DNA of 64,000 bases, from the NCBI RefSeq assembly GCF_005671395.1, contig NZ_CP040428.1, positions 1,302,001 through 1,366,000 on the forward strand. The letters are read 5' to 3'. Positions 1 to 8,109 of this stretch are shown in pieces (positions within the stretch are counted from its first letter, which is position 1; each line of letters opens with the position of its first letter). The notes beneath the pieces were generated by a model, which was not told the origin of the DNA, searched no databases, and saw nothing but the letters and a program-made list of their open reading frames with translations. This DNA comes from Jejubacter calystegiae. GTDB taxonomy: Bacteria; Pseudomonadota; Gammaproteobacteria; Enterobacterales; Enterobacteriaceae. Position numbers and translations under genes: made by a program.

Positions 1-86
1 ATTATGCCCGCCTGCATGCGCACAATACGGTGATTACCTCTAAGGCGATCACCAAAGTCGATTCTGAACAGATCCATATGGGCTAA
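1..86 (+). CDS. C-terminal tail of an unidentified protein (possibly DUF3540-like)
   Basis: The frame is open from the window edge to the TAA at 84-86 and encodes 27 residues ending in Gln-Ile-His-Met-Gly. The gene starts outside the window. The stop lies 9 bases before the start of the DUF4150 gene, so the two are probably co-transcribed. A short beta-strand-like ending rich in Thr, Ile and Val, ending in H-x-G, resembles the ends of DUF3540 or VgrG-like proteins that often precede DUF4150 genes in type VI secretion accessory loci. The assignment rests mostly on neighbourhood; only the open frame and stop are seen directly. Confidence 0.45.
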   Translation, partial: YARLHAHNTVITSKAITKVDSEQIHMG

Positions 87-95
87 GGAGCCGTT

Positions 96-488
96 ATGTT
101 TGCTAACTGTCAACTGAGCGGTATGGACCTGGCTTTCCCTGATGTCTGCCTGACTCCCACACCTGCCCCAACGCCGATACCCTATCCGGATATTGCGCTG
201 GGCCCGACCGCGATCCCCAACGCTCTGAATATTCTGTTTATGGGCATGCCGGCTCACAATATGGCCACGGTAACGCCGCTGACCAACGGTGATAACCCCG
301 GGGTCGCTACCGGGGTGGCGTCCGGCACCGTGATGGGGCCTTCGCGACATCTGACCGGTGCTTTTACCGTGCTGCTAAAAGGCACGCCAGCGACCCGCCT
401 GACCAGTGTCTCCTTACAGAATTCCACCAATGCGGTGGGGATGCGTATTGTTCCCAGCCAGTTTAAAGTGTTGATGCTGGCACCTTGA
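96..488 (+). CDS. DUF4150 PAAR-like protein (type VI secretion spike tip family)
   Basis: A 130-residue protein rich in Pro, Thr, Gly and Ala. It has a proline run near residues 22-30 and repeated short Gly/Val/Ala beta segments, as in DUF4150 PAAR-like proteins. Those proteins are thought to cap the VgrG spike of type VI secretion systems and carry effectors. There is no C-terminal toxin domain, so this is a stand-alone tip or adaptor. An AAGGAG ribosome site lies 7 bases before the ATG. The upstream partial gene is probably in the same operon; the ABC-F gene downstream converges on it. No immunity gene is visible in the 12-bp gap. The family call is from sequence character and memory of the family; the role is inferred. 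Confidence 0.7.
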   Translation: MFANCQLSGMDLAFPDVCLTPTPAPTPIPYPDIALGPTAIPNALNILFMGMPAHNMATVTPLTNGDNPGVATGVASGTVMGPSRHLTGAFTVLLKGTPATRLTSVSLQNSTNAVGMRIVPSQFKVLMLAP

Positions 489-498
489 GGCGCCAGCA
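475..498. terminator. Hairpin spanning the DUF4150 stop codon
   Basis: An inverted repeat TGCTGGC...GCCAGCA, extending to 10 pairs with one mismatch, surrounds the loop TTGA that contains the TGA stop. It lies between two convergent genes and could end transcription both ways. There is no T tract, so termination strength is doubtful. Confidence 0.4.
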
Positions 499-500
499 AC

Positions 501-2063
501 TTACGCCAGCACAATTTCCCCCGTCAGTTGGCATTCCCTGGCAAAGTCATCATCGTGGGTGACCAGAATCAGTGCGCCGGGCCAGGAGGCAAGCGCCTGA
601 GCCAGAGCGGCTCTGGCATCGAGATCGAGATGATTATCCGGTTCATCCAGTAGCAGTAGCGGCGTGTCGGGCTGATGGCTGACGATAAGCATCGCCAGTT
701 TCATTTTTTCACCGCCGCTCAGCTCCGTGACTTTTTGTTGGACCTGTTCACGACGAAAGCCCGCCTGGGCCAGCAGCGTCCGTCGCAGGCTCTCTGCCTT
801 TATCATTCCTTCTGACAAGGCTTCCAGCAGGCTGAGTTGTGGATTCAGTAGCTGGTAATGCTGATCCAGATAGCTACACCCCCCGCCCAGCCACAGCCTT
901 CCCGCCTGTAACGATATCTCCTGCCTTAACACTCTTAACAGCGTTGATTTACCGCAGCCGTTATTGCCGCGCAGACGCAGCTTCTCCCCCTGTCGTAGGG
1001 AAAAACTCAGGGGCGACTGTTGCCCGAAAGGCAGTATCCCTTCACTCATTTGTACCAGCGTGTGCTTCCCGGTTTCCGCTTCTCCCGGTGTGATTTTCAG
1101 CGCGGGCGTTGCTACCTGGCGCGCTTTGAGTTCGGCGAGCCGTGATTGTAACTGGCGCTGCTGATTTTCGGTGCGGGTTACCCTGGCTGCAGCAGCAGCG
1201 CCTGCCTGTTCCTTTTTACCGTCGAGCAAAATCTTTGCCTGGCTGCCGCTGCGCGCCAGTCTGTTACCCTGGGCGGCGCGACGCTCGGCTTTTTCTTTAC
1301 TGAGCTGAGCCTGACGGCGGGCCAACTGTAGCGCTTTGCTGGCACTGGTAAGCTGCCTGTCGAGTGCAGCCTGCTGTTGATGCTTCAGGGTAGCGAAAGT
1401 GTCGTAATTACCGCCGTAGCGCTGAAGTCCGTGTTCATTCAGTTCCCAAATTTCTTCCATGGCTCGTAGCAGGAAGCGATCGTGGCTGATCAGCAGTATG
1501 GGGCCCGGGAACTGCTGAATTTGTGCCAGTAGCCAGTGCTTACCTGCGATATCCAGGTGGTTGGAAGGTTCGTCGAGCAGTAACCAGCTATCGGTCTGCT
1601 GGAACAGATTCCACAGGGTGATGCGAGCCTGCTGGCCGCCGCTCAGGGCGCTAAACGGCCTGTCGGGTACTGGCGGCAGCGCCAGTTCCTGGCAGCATTG
1701 CGCAAAGTGCTGGCGGCAATCCCAGCGTTCGTTCAGCATATCGAACCAACGTTCGTTGACACTGCCCTGTTCAATATGCATCAGCGCCTTCAGGGCATCC
1801 TCGAGCCCAAGACAGGCCGCCAGACTGCGGCTCTGCTGCGTTGCATTATGCTGACGATAGATGCCGCACGGGGCATTGAGCCTGAGCATACCGGAAGTGG
1901 GTGGGCGCTTGCCGCTAAGTACCTCGCCCAGCAGCGTTTTGCCGATGCCGTTACGTCCGGTGAGTCCGGTCAGCCTGACGGTCGGCTGACAGCTCAGATC
2001 CTGGAACAGCGTATCGCCTGTTTCGGTGCGTAATGAAATTTGTTGTGCATGAAAAGCGTGCAT
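501..2063 (-). CDS. ABC-F family ATPase (soluble, two ATP-binding cassettes)
   Basis: A 520-residue protein with two ABC ATPase domains and no membrane segments, the ABC-F layout. Walker A motifs are GRNGIGKT (N-terminal) and GNNGCGKST (C-terminal). Signatures are LSGGQQARI and LSGGEKMKL, and Walker B regions are LLLDEPSNHLD and LLLDEPDNHLD. A basic Lys/Arg/Gln/Ala-rich coiled linker joins them. ABC-F proteins act on the ribosome as translation factors or antibiotic-protection proteins; the exact role here is unknown. The start at 2063 is chosen because GGGAGG sits just before it; an ATG 57 bases upstream has no such site. It does not look like a simple orthologue of Uup, EttA, YbiT or YheS, so no symbol is given. 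Confidence 0.85.
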   Translation of the reverse strand: MHAFHAQQISLRTETGDTLFQDLSCQPTVRLTGLTGRNGIGKTLLGEVLSGKRPPTSGMLRLNAPCGIYRQHNATQQSRSLAACLGLEDALKALMHIEQGSVNERWFDMLNERWDCRQHFAQCCQELALPPVPDRPFSALSGGQQARITLWNLFQQTDSWLLLDEPSNHLDIAGKHWLLAQIQQFPGPILLISHDRFLLRAMEEIWELNEHGLQRYGGNYDTFATLKHQQQAALDRQLTSASKALQLARRQAQLSKEKAERRAAQGNRLARSGSQAKILLDGKKEQAGAAAAARVTRTENQQRQLQSRLAELKARQVATPALKITPGEAETGKHTLVQMSEGILPFGQQSPLSFSLRQGEKLRLRGNNGCGKSTLLRVLRQEISLQAGRLWLGGGCSYLDQHYQLLNPQLSLLEALSEGMIKAESLRRTLLAQAGFRREQVQQKVTELSGGEKMKLAMLIVSHQPDTPLLLLDEPDNHLDLDARAALAQALASWPGALILVTHDDDFARECQLTGEIVLA

Positions 2064-2291
2064 ATAACCTCCCTGGGGCAGGGTGGCGTGCGCGGATAGC
2101 AACGGGCTAAAGATAGCCAAAGAAATTTATGAAGACGGAACCACGCCGACTAAACCCTGCCAGTTGCCTGATAAATAAAAATAAAGCGACTGGTGTAAGG
2201 GATTAATCATTCATGTCGGCGAAGACACCATGGAAGAGGGGAGGTGAAATTATAACCGGCGGCAGTGTTGCAGGTAAAGCGTGGCATAGAG

Positions 2292-2310
2292 CCCCGGCGG
2301 TTCGCCGGGG
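2292..2310 (-). terminator. Hairpin after yicC
   Basis: CCCCGGCG-GTT-CGCCGGGG forms an 8-bp perfect GC stem 10 bases beyond the yicC stop. No T tract follows on the minus strand, so it may protect the 3' end or act as a weak terminator. Confidence 0.45.
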
Positions 2311-2319
2311 TTCCGGGAT

Positions 2320-3183
2320 TTACTCGATATTCTGGATCTGCTCGCGCATCTGTTCGATCAACACCTTCAACTCAATGGCGGAGTTAGTGACATCGGCATT
2401 GATGGACTTGGACGCCAGGGTATTCGACTCACGGTTGAATTCCTGCATCATAAAGTCCAGACGGCGGCCCACTGCCTCTTTCTTTTTCAGGATGTTCCAG
2501 GTCTCTTTGACGTGGGCTTCCAGGCGGTCCAGCTCTTCCGCCACGTCCAGGCGCTGGGCCATCAGCACCAGTTCCTGTTCCAGGCGATTGTTTTCCAGCT
2601 GTACTTCGGCGTCTTCCAGTTTAGTGACCAGGCGATCGCGCTGCCATTTCATAATTTCCGGCATATGGGCACGAACTTTCGCCACTTCGGCGCTCACGGC
2701 TTCCAGACGCTGTTCGATCAGGCTCTTCAGGGCCTGGCCTTCGGTTTCACGTGCCACGACGAAATCATCCAGCGCACCGTTCAGTGCGGTCAGCAGTTCC
2801 GCGGTGATGGCGTCCAGATCCTGATCTTTCGCCGACATTACGCCTGGCCAGCGCAGGATGTCTACCGGGTTTATCTCCCCTTCGTCACTCTGCATTTTTA
2901 CCCAGTTGGCGGCCTGCACCAGTTGCTTTGCCAGGGTTTCATTGAGGATAAGTTCGCTCTGGGCGCTGGCATCTGGCTCAAAGCGCAGGTGGCATTCGAC
3001 CTTACCGCGCGTCAGACGGCTGCGGATCCGCTCACGAACGACGGGCTCCAGGCTACGGAATTGCTCCGGCATCCGGAAATAAGTTTCCAGGTAGCGTTGG
3101 TTTACCGAGCGCAACTCCCAGGTGGCGCTGCCCCATTCACCCTTAATTTCCCGCCGGGCGTAGGCTGTCATACTGCGGATCAT
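2320..3183 (-). CDS. yicC: YicC family endoribonuclease
   Basis: A 287-residue protein beginning MIRSMTAYARRE, the length and N-terminus of E. coli YicC. The family (YicC/YloC) comprises endoribonucleases; E. coli YicC has been linked to turnover of the sRNA RyhB. The C-terminal half is strongly helical and charged, and the last 60 residues (from about KEAVGRRLDF to the end) carry the most conserved family block. The start is placed at the ATG giving MIRSMTAY; an in-frame ATG four codons earlier is less likely. It is divergent from rph with a 124-bp spacer, as in E. coli. Confidence 0.95.
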   Translation of the reverse strand: MIRSMTAYARREIKGEWGSATWELRSVNQRYLETYFRMPEQFRSLEPVVRERIRSRLTRGKVECHLRFEPDASAQSELILNETLAKQLVQAANWVKMQSDEGEINPVDILRWPGVMSAKDQDLDAITAELLTALNGALDDFVVARETEGQALKSLIEQRLEAVSAEVAKVRAHMPEIMKWQRDRLVTKLEDAEVQLENNRLEQELVLMAQRLDVAEELDRLEAHVKETWNILKKKEAVGRRLDFMMQEFNRESNTLASKSINADVTNSAIELKVLIEQMREQIQNIE

Positions 3184-3265
3184 AGTAATACCCATTTTTT
3201 GAGGTGGATGAGGGGATTATAGCCAGCACGACCCTGGCAGGATAGGAATAAGCGAGTGAAGTCCG

Positions 3266-3271
3266 TATAAT
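3266..3271 (+). promoter_or_regulatory. -10 element of the rph-pyrE promoter
   Basis: A perfect TATAAT lies 36 bases upstream of the rph start, in the spacer shared with divergent yicC. No good -35 is visible at the ideal distance. Confidence 0.55.
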
Positions 3272-3307
3272 GCGCAGCCACACTCGTTTCAAGCAGGAGT
3301 TTGCCCT

Positions 3308-4024
3308 ATGCGTCCATCAGGTCGTAGCGCCGAACAGGTGCGCCCCGTCACCCTGACCCGTAATTACACTAAACACGCTGAAGGCTCCGTGCTGGTCGAG
3401 TTTGGCGAAACCAAAGTTCTGTGCACCGCCAGCGTGGAAGAGAGCGTTCCGCGCTTCCTGAAAGGCCAGGGGCAGGGCTGGATTACTGCCGAATACGGCA
3501 TGTTACCGCGTTCTACCCATACCCGTAATGGTCGTGAAGCCGCACGCGGCAAGCAGAGCGGCCGTACCATGGAAATTCAGCGTCTGATTGCCCGGGCGCT
3601 GCGCGCTGCCGTCGATCTCAAGGCGCTGGGCGAATTTACCATCATCCTGGACTGCGACGTGCTGCAGGCGGATGGCGGTACTCGTACCGCGTCTATCACC
3701 GGTGCCTGCGTGGCGCTGGCCGATGCCCTGAATGGCCTGGTAGCAAGCGGCAAGCTGAAGAGCAATCCGATGAAAGGGATGGTCGCGGCAGTATCCGTGG
3801 GCATTGTGGACGGTCAGGCGGTGTGCGATCTGGAGTACGTTGAAGACTCCGCGGCGGAAACCGATATGAACGTGGTGATGATGGAAGATGGTCGCATGAT
3901 TGAGGTGCAGGGCACCGCAGAGGGCGAGCCTTTCAGCCACGAGGAGCTGCTTTCGCTGCTGGCACTGGCCCGCGGGGGTATTGAATCGATCGTCGCGTCG
4001 CAGAAGGCGGCGTTGGCAGAGTAA
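3308..4024 (+). CDS. rph: Ribonuclease PH
   Basis: This is a 238-residue phosphorolytic 3'-5' exoribonuclease that trims the 3' ends of tRNA and other RNAs using phosphate. Conserved features include Arg86 in the SGRTMEI segment and GGTRTAS at residues 123-129 with Arg126, the phosphate-binding region. The frame is intact to the normal C-terminus, unlike the K-12 rph-1 frameshift allele. An AGGAG site precedes the ATG. It is the leader gene of the rph-pyrE operon, so its translation should couple to the attenuator just after its stop. Confidence 0.97.
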   Translation: MRPSGRSAEQVRPVTLTRNYTKHAEGSVLVEFGETKVLCTASVEESVPRFLKGQGQGWITAEYGMLPRSTHTRNGREAARGKQSGRTMEIQRLIARALRAAVDLKALGEFTIILDCDVLQADGGTRTASITGACVALADALNGLVASGKLKSNPMKGMVAAVSVGIVDGQAVCDLEYVEDSAAETDMNVVMMEDGRMIEVQGTAEGEPFSHEELLSLLALARGGIESIVASQKAALAE

Positions 4025-4030
4025 TTTTTT

Positions 4031-4056
4031 CAGGCGACCGACGGGTCGCCTTTTTT
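4031..4056 (+). terminator. pyrE attenuator (UTP-responsive rho-independent terminator)
   Basis: A 7-bp stem GGCGACC-GACG-GGTCGCC is followed by six Ts, starting 9 bases after the rph stop codon. In E. coli, high UTP uncouples the ribosome on rph from RNA polymerase and lets this hairpin terminate before pyrE. The same geometry here, with an intact rph, supports the same control. Confidence 0.9.
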
Positions 4057-4117
4057 ATGACCGGATGCGGTCGTTTAAGTCGTGCAGTGTATTAGTCAAC
4101 ATCTTAGGAGTGGATCC

Positions 4118-4759
4118 ATGAAACCGTATCAGCGCCAGTTTATTGAATTCGCGCTTAGCAAGCAGGTACTGAAGTTCGGCGAGTTTACGCTGAAATCCGG
4201 GCGCATTAGCCCCTATTTCTTCAACGCCGGGCTGTTTAATACCGGCCGCGATTTGGCGTTACTGGGCCGCTTCTACGCCGAAGCGCTGGTGGATTCCGGT
4301 ATCGACTTCGACCTGCTGTTTGGTCCGGCCTATAAGGGCATTCCCATCGCCACCACCACGGCTGTGGCGCTGGCGGAGCATCATGAGCGCGATCTGCCTT
4401 ACTGCTTTAACCGTAAAGAGGCGAAAGATCACGGCGAAGGCGGTAGCCTGGTAGGTAGCCCGCTGACCGGGCGAGTGATGCTGGTGGACGATGTGATTAC
4501 TGCGGGCACCGCCATTCGTGAATCGATGGAAATTATCCAGTCACATGACGCCACTCTGGCTGGCGTGCTGATTTCGCTGGACCGCCGCGAGCGCGGGCGT
4601 GGCGAGATCTCGGCCATCCAGGAAGTGGAGCGTGACTACGGCTGTAAGGTCATTTCTATCATTACCCTGAACGATCTGATCGACTATCTGGCGGAAAAAC
4701 CCGAGATGGCCGAACACCTGGCGGCAGTGCGCGCTTACCGCGAACAGTACGGCGTGTAA
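4118..4759 (+). CDS. pyrE: Orotate phosphoribosyltransferase
   Basis: PyrE joins orotate and PRPP to make orotidine 5'-monophosphate, the fifth step of de novo pyrimidine synthesis. The 213-residue length equals that of E. coli. The PRPP-binding motif [13 protein letters not shown] is at about residues 120-132, and the flexible catalytic loop [11 protein letters not shown] at about 99-109. The start at MKPYQRQF has an AGGAG site 7 bases upstream; an earlier in-frame start would run through the attenuator leader. It is the second gene of rph-pyrE. Confidence 0.98.
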   Translation: MKPYQRQFIEFALSKQVLKFGEFTLKSGRISPYFFNAGLFNTGRDLALLGRFYAEALVDSGIDFDLLFGPAYKGIPIATTTAVALAEHHERDLPYCFNRKEAKDHGEGGSLVGSPLTGRVMLVDDVITAGTAIRESMEIIQSHDATLAGVLISLDRRERGRGEISAIQEVERDYGCKVISIITLNDLIDYLAEKPEMAEHLAAVRAYREQYGV

Positions 4760-4766
4760 GCCTTTG

Positions 4767-4787
4767 CACCCGGCGTTACGCCGGGTG
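4767..4787. terminator. Hairpin between pyrE and the quinone reductase gene
   Basis: CACCCGGCG-TTA-CGCCGGGTG is a 9-bp perfect stem. The TTA loop is the complement of the stop codon of the minus-strand gene, so one hairpin serves both convergent genes. T tracts are lacking on both sides. Confidence 0.5.
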
Positions 4788-5762
4788 AAGCACTATCTTG
4801 CCAGTGACGCCGCCTGCTTCCAGCATCTGGTGAGCGTCGGCGATATCCTCCAGCATAAACTGTGCGGCAATCCGTGGGTGGTAGTTACCCTGTTGCAGGC
4901 AGCGGGTGATATCCGCGATGGCTTGCTGTTTGGCTGACTGCGGCGCGTGGTAAATATAGACAAAGCGCAGTACGCAGCCCTGCATCATGGCGTTGAGCAG
5001 CGGCACGGGAACGGCGGCAGTGGCATCCGGTGTGGCATAGGCGCAGATAACGCCGTCCCGGGCCAGGCAGGCGAGATCAACGCTCAGGTTTTCCATCAGG
5101 TTCACATCGATAATGCGCTCCACACCCTGGCCTTCAGTTTCGGCGGCAATCTGCTGCACGATATCGTCTTTTCCCTGATACAGCACCCGATCTGCGCCAT
5201 ATGCCAGCGCAGCCTCTGCCTGGGCGGGGTTTCTGACCGTGGCGGCGACCCAGGCGCCAGCCCATTTAGCCAGCATAATGGCCGCCGAACCCACGGCTCC
5301 CGCGCCGCCGTGAATAAGTACCCGCAATCCACGCGGGGATCCGTCGGCAAACAGACAGCGGTGCGCCGTCAGCGCCGGAATGCCCAGTGCGGCACCGGTG
5401 TCGAAGTCGATGTTTTCCGGAAGGACTACGGCATTTTGCGCCGGTAGCGTAATATATTGCGCAGCGGTGCCCCACGCCCGGCCGTACTGGGCTTCGTAGA
5501 GCCAGACCCGCTGGTGTAGTCGTTCAGCGCTAACGCCTTCGCCAACGGCCTCAATCACCCCTGCGCCATCCTGATGAGGGATGATGCGTGGAAATTTCAT
5601 GGTGCTGGAAAAGGCGCTACGGGCTTTAAGATCGGTGGGATTCAGGCCGGAACTGTGGACTCTGACCAGCACTTCTCCTGGTCCTGGCTGCGGAGTGGTT
5701 ACTTCTGTGACCTGCAGCACTTCATTTGCGGGGCCCTGTTTTTCATACCAGGCAGCTTTCAT
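4776..5762 (-). CDS. Zinc-free MDR alcohol dehydrogenase / NADPH:quinone reductase-like protein
   Basis: A 328-residue medium-chain dehydrogenase/reductase. The N-terminal GroES-like half contains SSGLNPTDLKAR and the HQDGAGV segment. The Rossmann half carries the dinucleotide motif GGAGAVGSAA near residue 155. The structural-zinc cysteine cluster of classic alcohol dehydrogenases is missing, as expected for the quinone oxidoreductase branch. Such enzymes reduce quinones or other electrophiles with NADPH. It is divergent from an HxlR regulator with a conserved Cys6, a common pairing for electrophile detoxification. The substrate is not determined by sequence. It is absent at this position in E. 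coli (pyrE-slmA), so it belongs to a small insertion. Confidence 0.85.
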   Translation of the reverse strand: MKAAWYEKQGPANEVLQVTEVTTPQPGPGEVLVRVHSSGLNPTDLKARSAFSSTMKFPRIIPHQDGAGVIEAVGEGVSAERLHQRVWLYEAQYGRAWGTAAQYITLPAQNAVVLPENIDFDTGAALGIPALTAHRCLFADGSPRGLRVLIHGGAGAVGSAAIMLAKWAGAWVAATVRNPAQAEAALAYGADRVLYQGKDDIVQQIAAETEGQGVERIIDVNLMENLSVDLACLARDGVICAYATPDATAAVPVPLLNAMMQGCVLRFVYIYHAPQSAKQQAIADITRCLQQGNYHPRIAAQFMLEDIADAHQMLEAGGVTGKIVLHPA

Positions 5763-5822
5763 TGGAGTCTCTCTTGTCGGCAGTAAATTTTATGAACCCC
5801 AGTATTTTTCTTTTGTTTAATT

Positions 5823-5870
5823 TTGACAAGTACGCACAATTATTATACTTAAGGATAAAAAGTATACTTA
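5823..5870 (+). promoter_or_regulatory. Promoter and candidate operator for the hxlR-type gene
   Basis: TTGACA (5823-5828) and TATACT (5844-5849), 15 bases apart, form a promoter pointing to the regulator gene. TATACTTA occurs twice, at 5844-5851 and 5863-5870, 19 bp apart (about two helical turns); the second copy is inside the 10-bp palindrome AAGTATACTT (5860-5869). This arrangement would suit autorepression by the dimeric HxlR protein. The binding role is inferred. Confidence 0.5.
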
Positions 5871-5882
5871 GGAGCTATTAAT

Positions 5883-6209
5883 ATGAAAGCGTATCGCTGT
5901 GCTGTTGAAGTGACGATTGAGGTGGCGGGAGGGAAGTGGAAGCCGCTGATTATTCATTACCTGTTGTCCGGTACTAAGCGTTTTGGTGAATTGCAGCGCC
6001 TGATTGGCGGCGTAACGCAGCGTTCCCTGACCCTGCAACTGCGCGAACTGGAAAGCCACGGTATGGTGAACCGGGTGGTGTATGCCGAAGTGCCGCCCCG
6101 GGTGGAATATTCCTTGACTGAGCTGGGCAGAACGCTGGCCCCTACGCTGGTGGCAATGCGTGAGTGGGGGGAGAATTACATGGCGCGGCGGGAAGCGGAA
6201 CAGCAGTAA
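5883..6209 (+). CDS. HxlR family transcriptional regulator with N-terminal Cys6
   Basis: A 108-residue winged-helix protein of the HxlR family: [13 protein letters not shown] near residues 17-29, then [19 protein letters not shown] and [11 protein letters not shown] (helix-turn-helix), then the wing with [12 protein letters not shown]. The only cysteine is at position 6, the place used by Bacillus YodB to sense quinones and diamide. The divergent neighbour is a quinone-reductase-like enzyme, so a redox- or electrophile-controlled repressor is the likely role (inference). AGGAG lies 8 bases before the ATG. Confidence 0.88.
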   Translation: MKAYRCAVEVTIEVAGGKWKPLIIHYLLSGTKRFGELQRLIGGVTQRSLTLQLRELESHGMVNRVVYAEVPPRVEYSLTELGRTLAPTLVAMREWGENYMARREAEQQ

Positions 6210-6227
6210 GCCGTTCCGCGGTGATTC

Positions 6228-7244
6228 TTACACCAGAATCGCGCCCTGGGCATTAACGAACAGCGAATAGATTGAGGTGCTGGCTGCCATAAACAGCCGG
6301 TTGCGCTGTTCGCTGCCGAAACAAAGATTGGCGCAGCGCTCCGGTAGATGGATCATGCCAATGGCCTTTCCCTGGGGATTAAAGACCCGTACGCCGTCCA
6401 GTTCCGGACTACCCATGCCCCAGCCGCACCAAAGGTTTCCAGCGGTGTCGCAGGCTATACCGTCTGCGGTGCCGTTGCCGCAGTCGATGTGTATCCGCTT
6501 ATTTTTCAACTGATTATCTACTACGTCCCAGGCCAGAATCAGGCGATTGGGTTGCGCCCGGCTTTCCACCACATACAAAATCTTACCGTCCGGCGAAAAG
6601 CACAGACCGTTAGGGCCTCTAATGCCTTCCATTGCAATGGTAAGTTCTCCGCTATCGGGCGCTATCCGGTAAAGATTTTCCGGCAGCTCCGATTCGGCGT
6701 GGTGACCTTCATAGAAACCGGCGATGCCGAACGGCGGATCGCTAAACCAGATACTGCCATCCGCACTGACAGCGATATCGTTCGGGGAGTTAAGGCGCTT
6801 CCCCTGATAGCTGTCGGCCAGAACGGTCAGGGTGCCGTCATATTCGGTGCGGGTTACCCGGCGGGTATCGTGTTCACAGCTCAAGAGCCGCCCCTGGCGG
6901 TCGCGAGCGTGGCCGTTGCTGTTATTAGAGGGCTTACGAAAAGCGCTGACCTGGCCGGTGACTTCATCCCAGCGCATAACCGCATTGTTGGGAATATCGC
7001 TCCACAGCAGCATGCGGGCGTCGCCGAACCAGATCGGGCCTTCGGCCCAGCGGCAGCCGGTGGCGATACGCTCGATCTTCGCGCTGGGCAGGATGAGTTT
7101 ACTGAAACTGGGGTCCAGCGCGACGATAGCGGGGTCGGGATAGCGCTGGGAGGGAGCCCAACTGGCGAAACTGTTACGGGTGAGTAGCGCAGAGGCAGCG
7201 ACGGCGCCGCCCAGCTTGAGCAGATCGCGACGAGATGAAGGCAT
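6228..7244 (-). CDS. Tat-exported SMP-30/gluconolactonase family protein
   Basis: A 338-residue protein that starts with a twin-arginine signal (SRRDLLKLGG, then a hydrophobic stretch AVAASALL, cleavage probably after NSFA), so it should be folded in the cytoplasm and exported to the periplasm. The mature part is a six-bladed beta-propeller of the SMP-30/gluconolactonase/LRE type: GCRWAEGPIWF, DRQGRLLSCEHDTRRVTR, LNSPNDIAVSADGSIWFSDPPFG, and GPNGLCFSPDGKILYV. These blocks carry the metal-binding Glu and Asn residues. The family hydrolyses sugar lactones. The start is the ATG preceded by GGAG; an upstream in-frame ATG would bury the Tat signal. The substrate is unknown. Confidence 0.85.
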   Translation of the reverse strand: MPSSRRDLLKLGGAVAASALLTRNSFASWAPSQRYPDPAIVALDPSFSKLILPSAKIERIATGCRWAEGPIWFGDARMLLWSDIPNNAVMRWDEVTGQVSAFRKPSNNSNGHARDRQGRLLSCEHDTRRVTRTEYDGTLTVLADSYQGKRLNSPNDIAVSADGSIWFSDPPFGIAGFYEGHHAESELPENLYRIAPDSGELTIAMEGIRGPNGLCFSPDGKILYVVESRAQPNRLILAWDVVDNQLKNKRIHIDCGNGTADGIACDTAGNLWCGWGMGSPELDGVRVFNPQGKAIGMIHLPERCANLCFGSEQRNRLFMAASTSIYSLFVNAQGAILV

Positions 7245-7396
7245 TGTGTTTCTCCTGTCCTGTAGGGGGTTTTTGTTATGTTCAGGCTCAGAGTAGAGAA
7301 ACGTGCCACGACGGACATCTGGCAATTCCCCGAAGAGATTCGGGCAATTCACCAGGAACTAAAGAGTGCGGCCCGGGGGCCGCCAGCAAGATGAGG

Positions 7397-7993
7397 CTAC
7401 TGTAGCTGTGCGGCGACCAGCGGCCAGCGGGCTTCGAAATCGTCGGTGGGACGGTAGCGGAATTCGCTGCGCACGAAGCGTGACAGCATGCCCTCGCAGA
7501 AAGCCAGCAGTTGGCTGGCCAGCAGCGTTTCGTCGGTTACATAGCCTTTGCCTTCACGCATTTTGCGTTCGCGCAACACCTGGCGCAACTGGGCTTCAAT
7601 GCGTTCGAATAGCTGGTTAATACGGCCCTGGAGACGGTCCTGTTCAAACATCAGCGCATGACCGGTCATAATGCGAGTCAGCCCCGGGTTACGCTCGCCG
7701 AAACCCAGAATCAGCAGCACAATCAAACGCAGGCGGGCGCTGGTCTCTTTCTCATCTTTCAGAATTAAATTAATACGGGTGATCAGGCTGTCTTCAATAA
7801 ACTCGATCAGGCTGTCAAACATCCGGGTTTTGCTGGGAAAATGGCGATAAAGTGCAGCTTCAGAGACGCCTACGGACGCGGCCAGCTTTGCTGTGGTAAT
7901 GCGCTGGCTTCCATCGCTGGATTCAAGCATCTGTGCCAGAGACTGAAGTATTTCTTCGCGACGATTCCTTTTCGCAGTCTGTTTTTCTGCCAT
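7397..7993 (-). CDS. slmA: Nucleoid occlusion factor SlmA
   Basis: A 198-residue TetR-type DNA-binding protein, the same length as E. coli SlmA. The helix-turn-helix is [28 protein letters not shown] (about residues 32-59). SlmA binds specific sites across the chromosome except near the terminus and blocks FtsZ ring assembly over the nucleoid. In E. coli it follows pyrE directly; here three genes intervene. It is upstream of dut and in the same direction. Confidence 0.97.
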   Translation of the reverse strand: MAEKQTAKRNRREEILQSLAQMLESSDGSQRITTAKLAASVGVSEAALYRHFPSKTRMFDSLIEFIEDSLITRINLILKDEKETSARLRLIVLLILGFGERNPGLTRIMTGHALMFEQDRLQGRINQLFERIEAQLRQVLRERKMREGKGYVTDETLLASQLLAFCEGMLSRFVRSEFRYRPTDDFEARWPLVAAQLQ

Positions 7994-8109
7994 GTTTTAA
8001 AATACCCCTGAAATGAACACGAGCGGCCACGCAGAATCCGCAGGCATTTTACCTGCGGAGATATTTTTACGTTATTAACGCTGCGGGCGCGTCTGAATTC
8101 CGGACTGAT

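Noticed and set aside
2213-2824. Long plus-strand open frame opposite yicC
   Set aside because: It is the shadow of yicC: low-complexity Ser/Arg-rich translation, no ribosome site, and yicC is a full-length known gene on the other strand.
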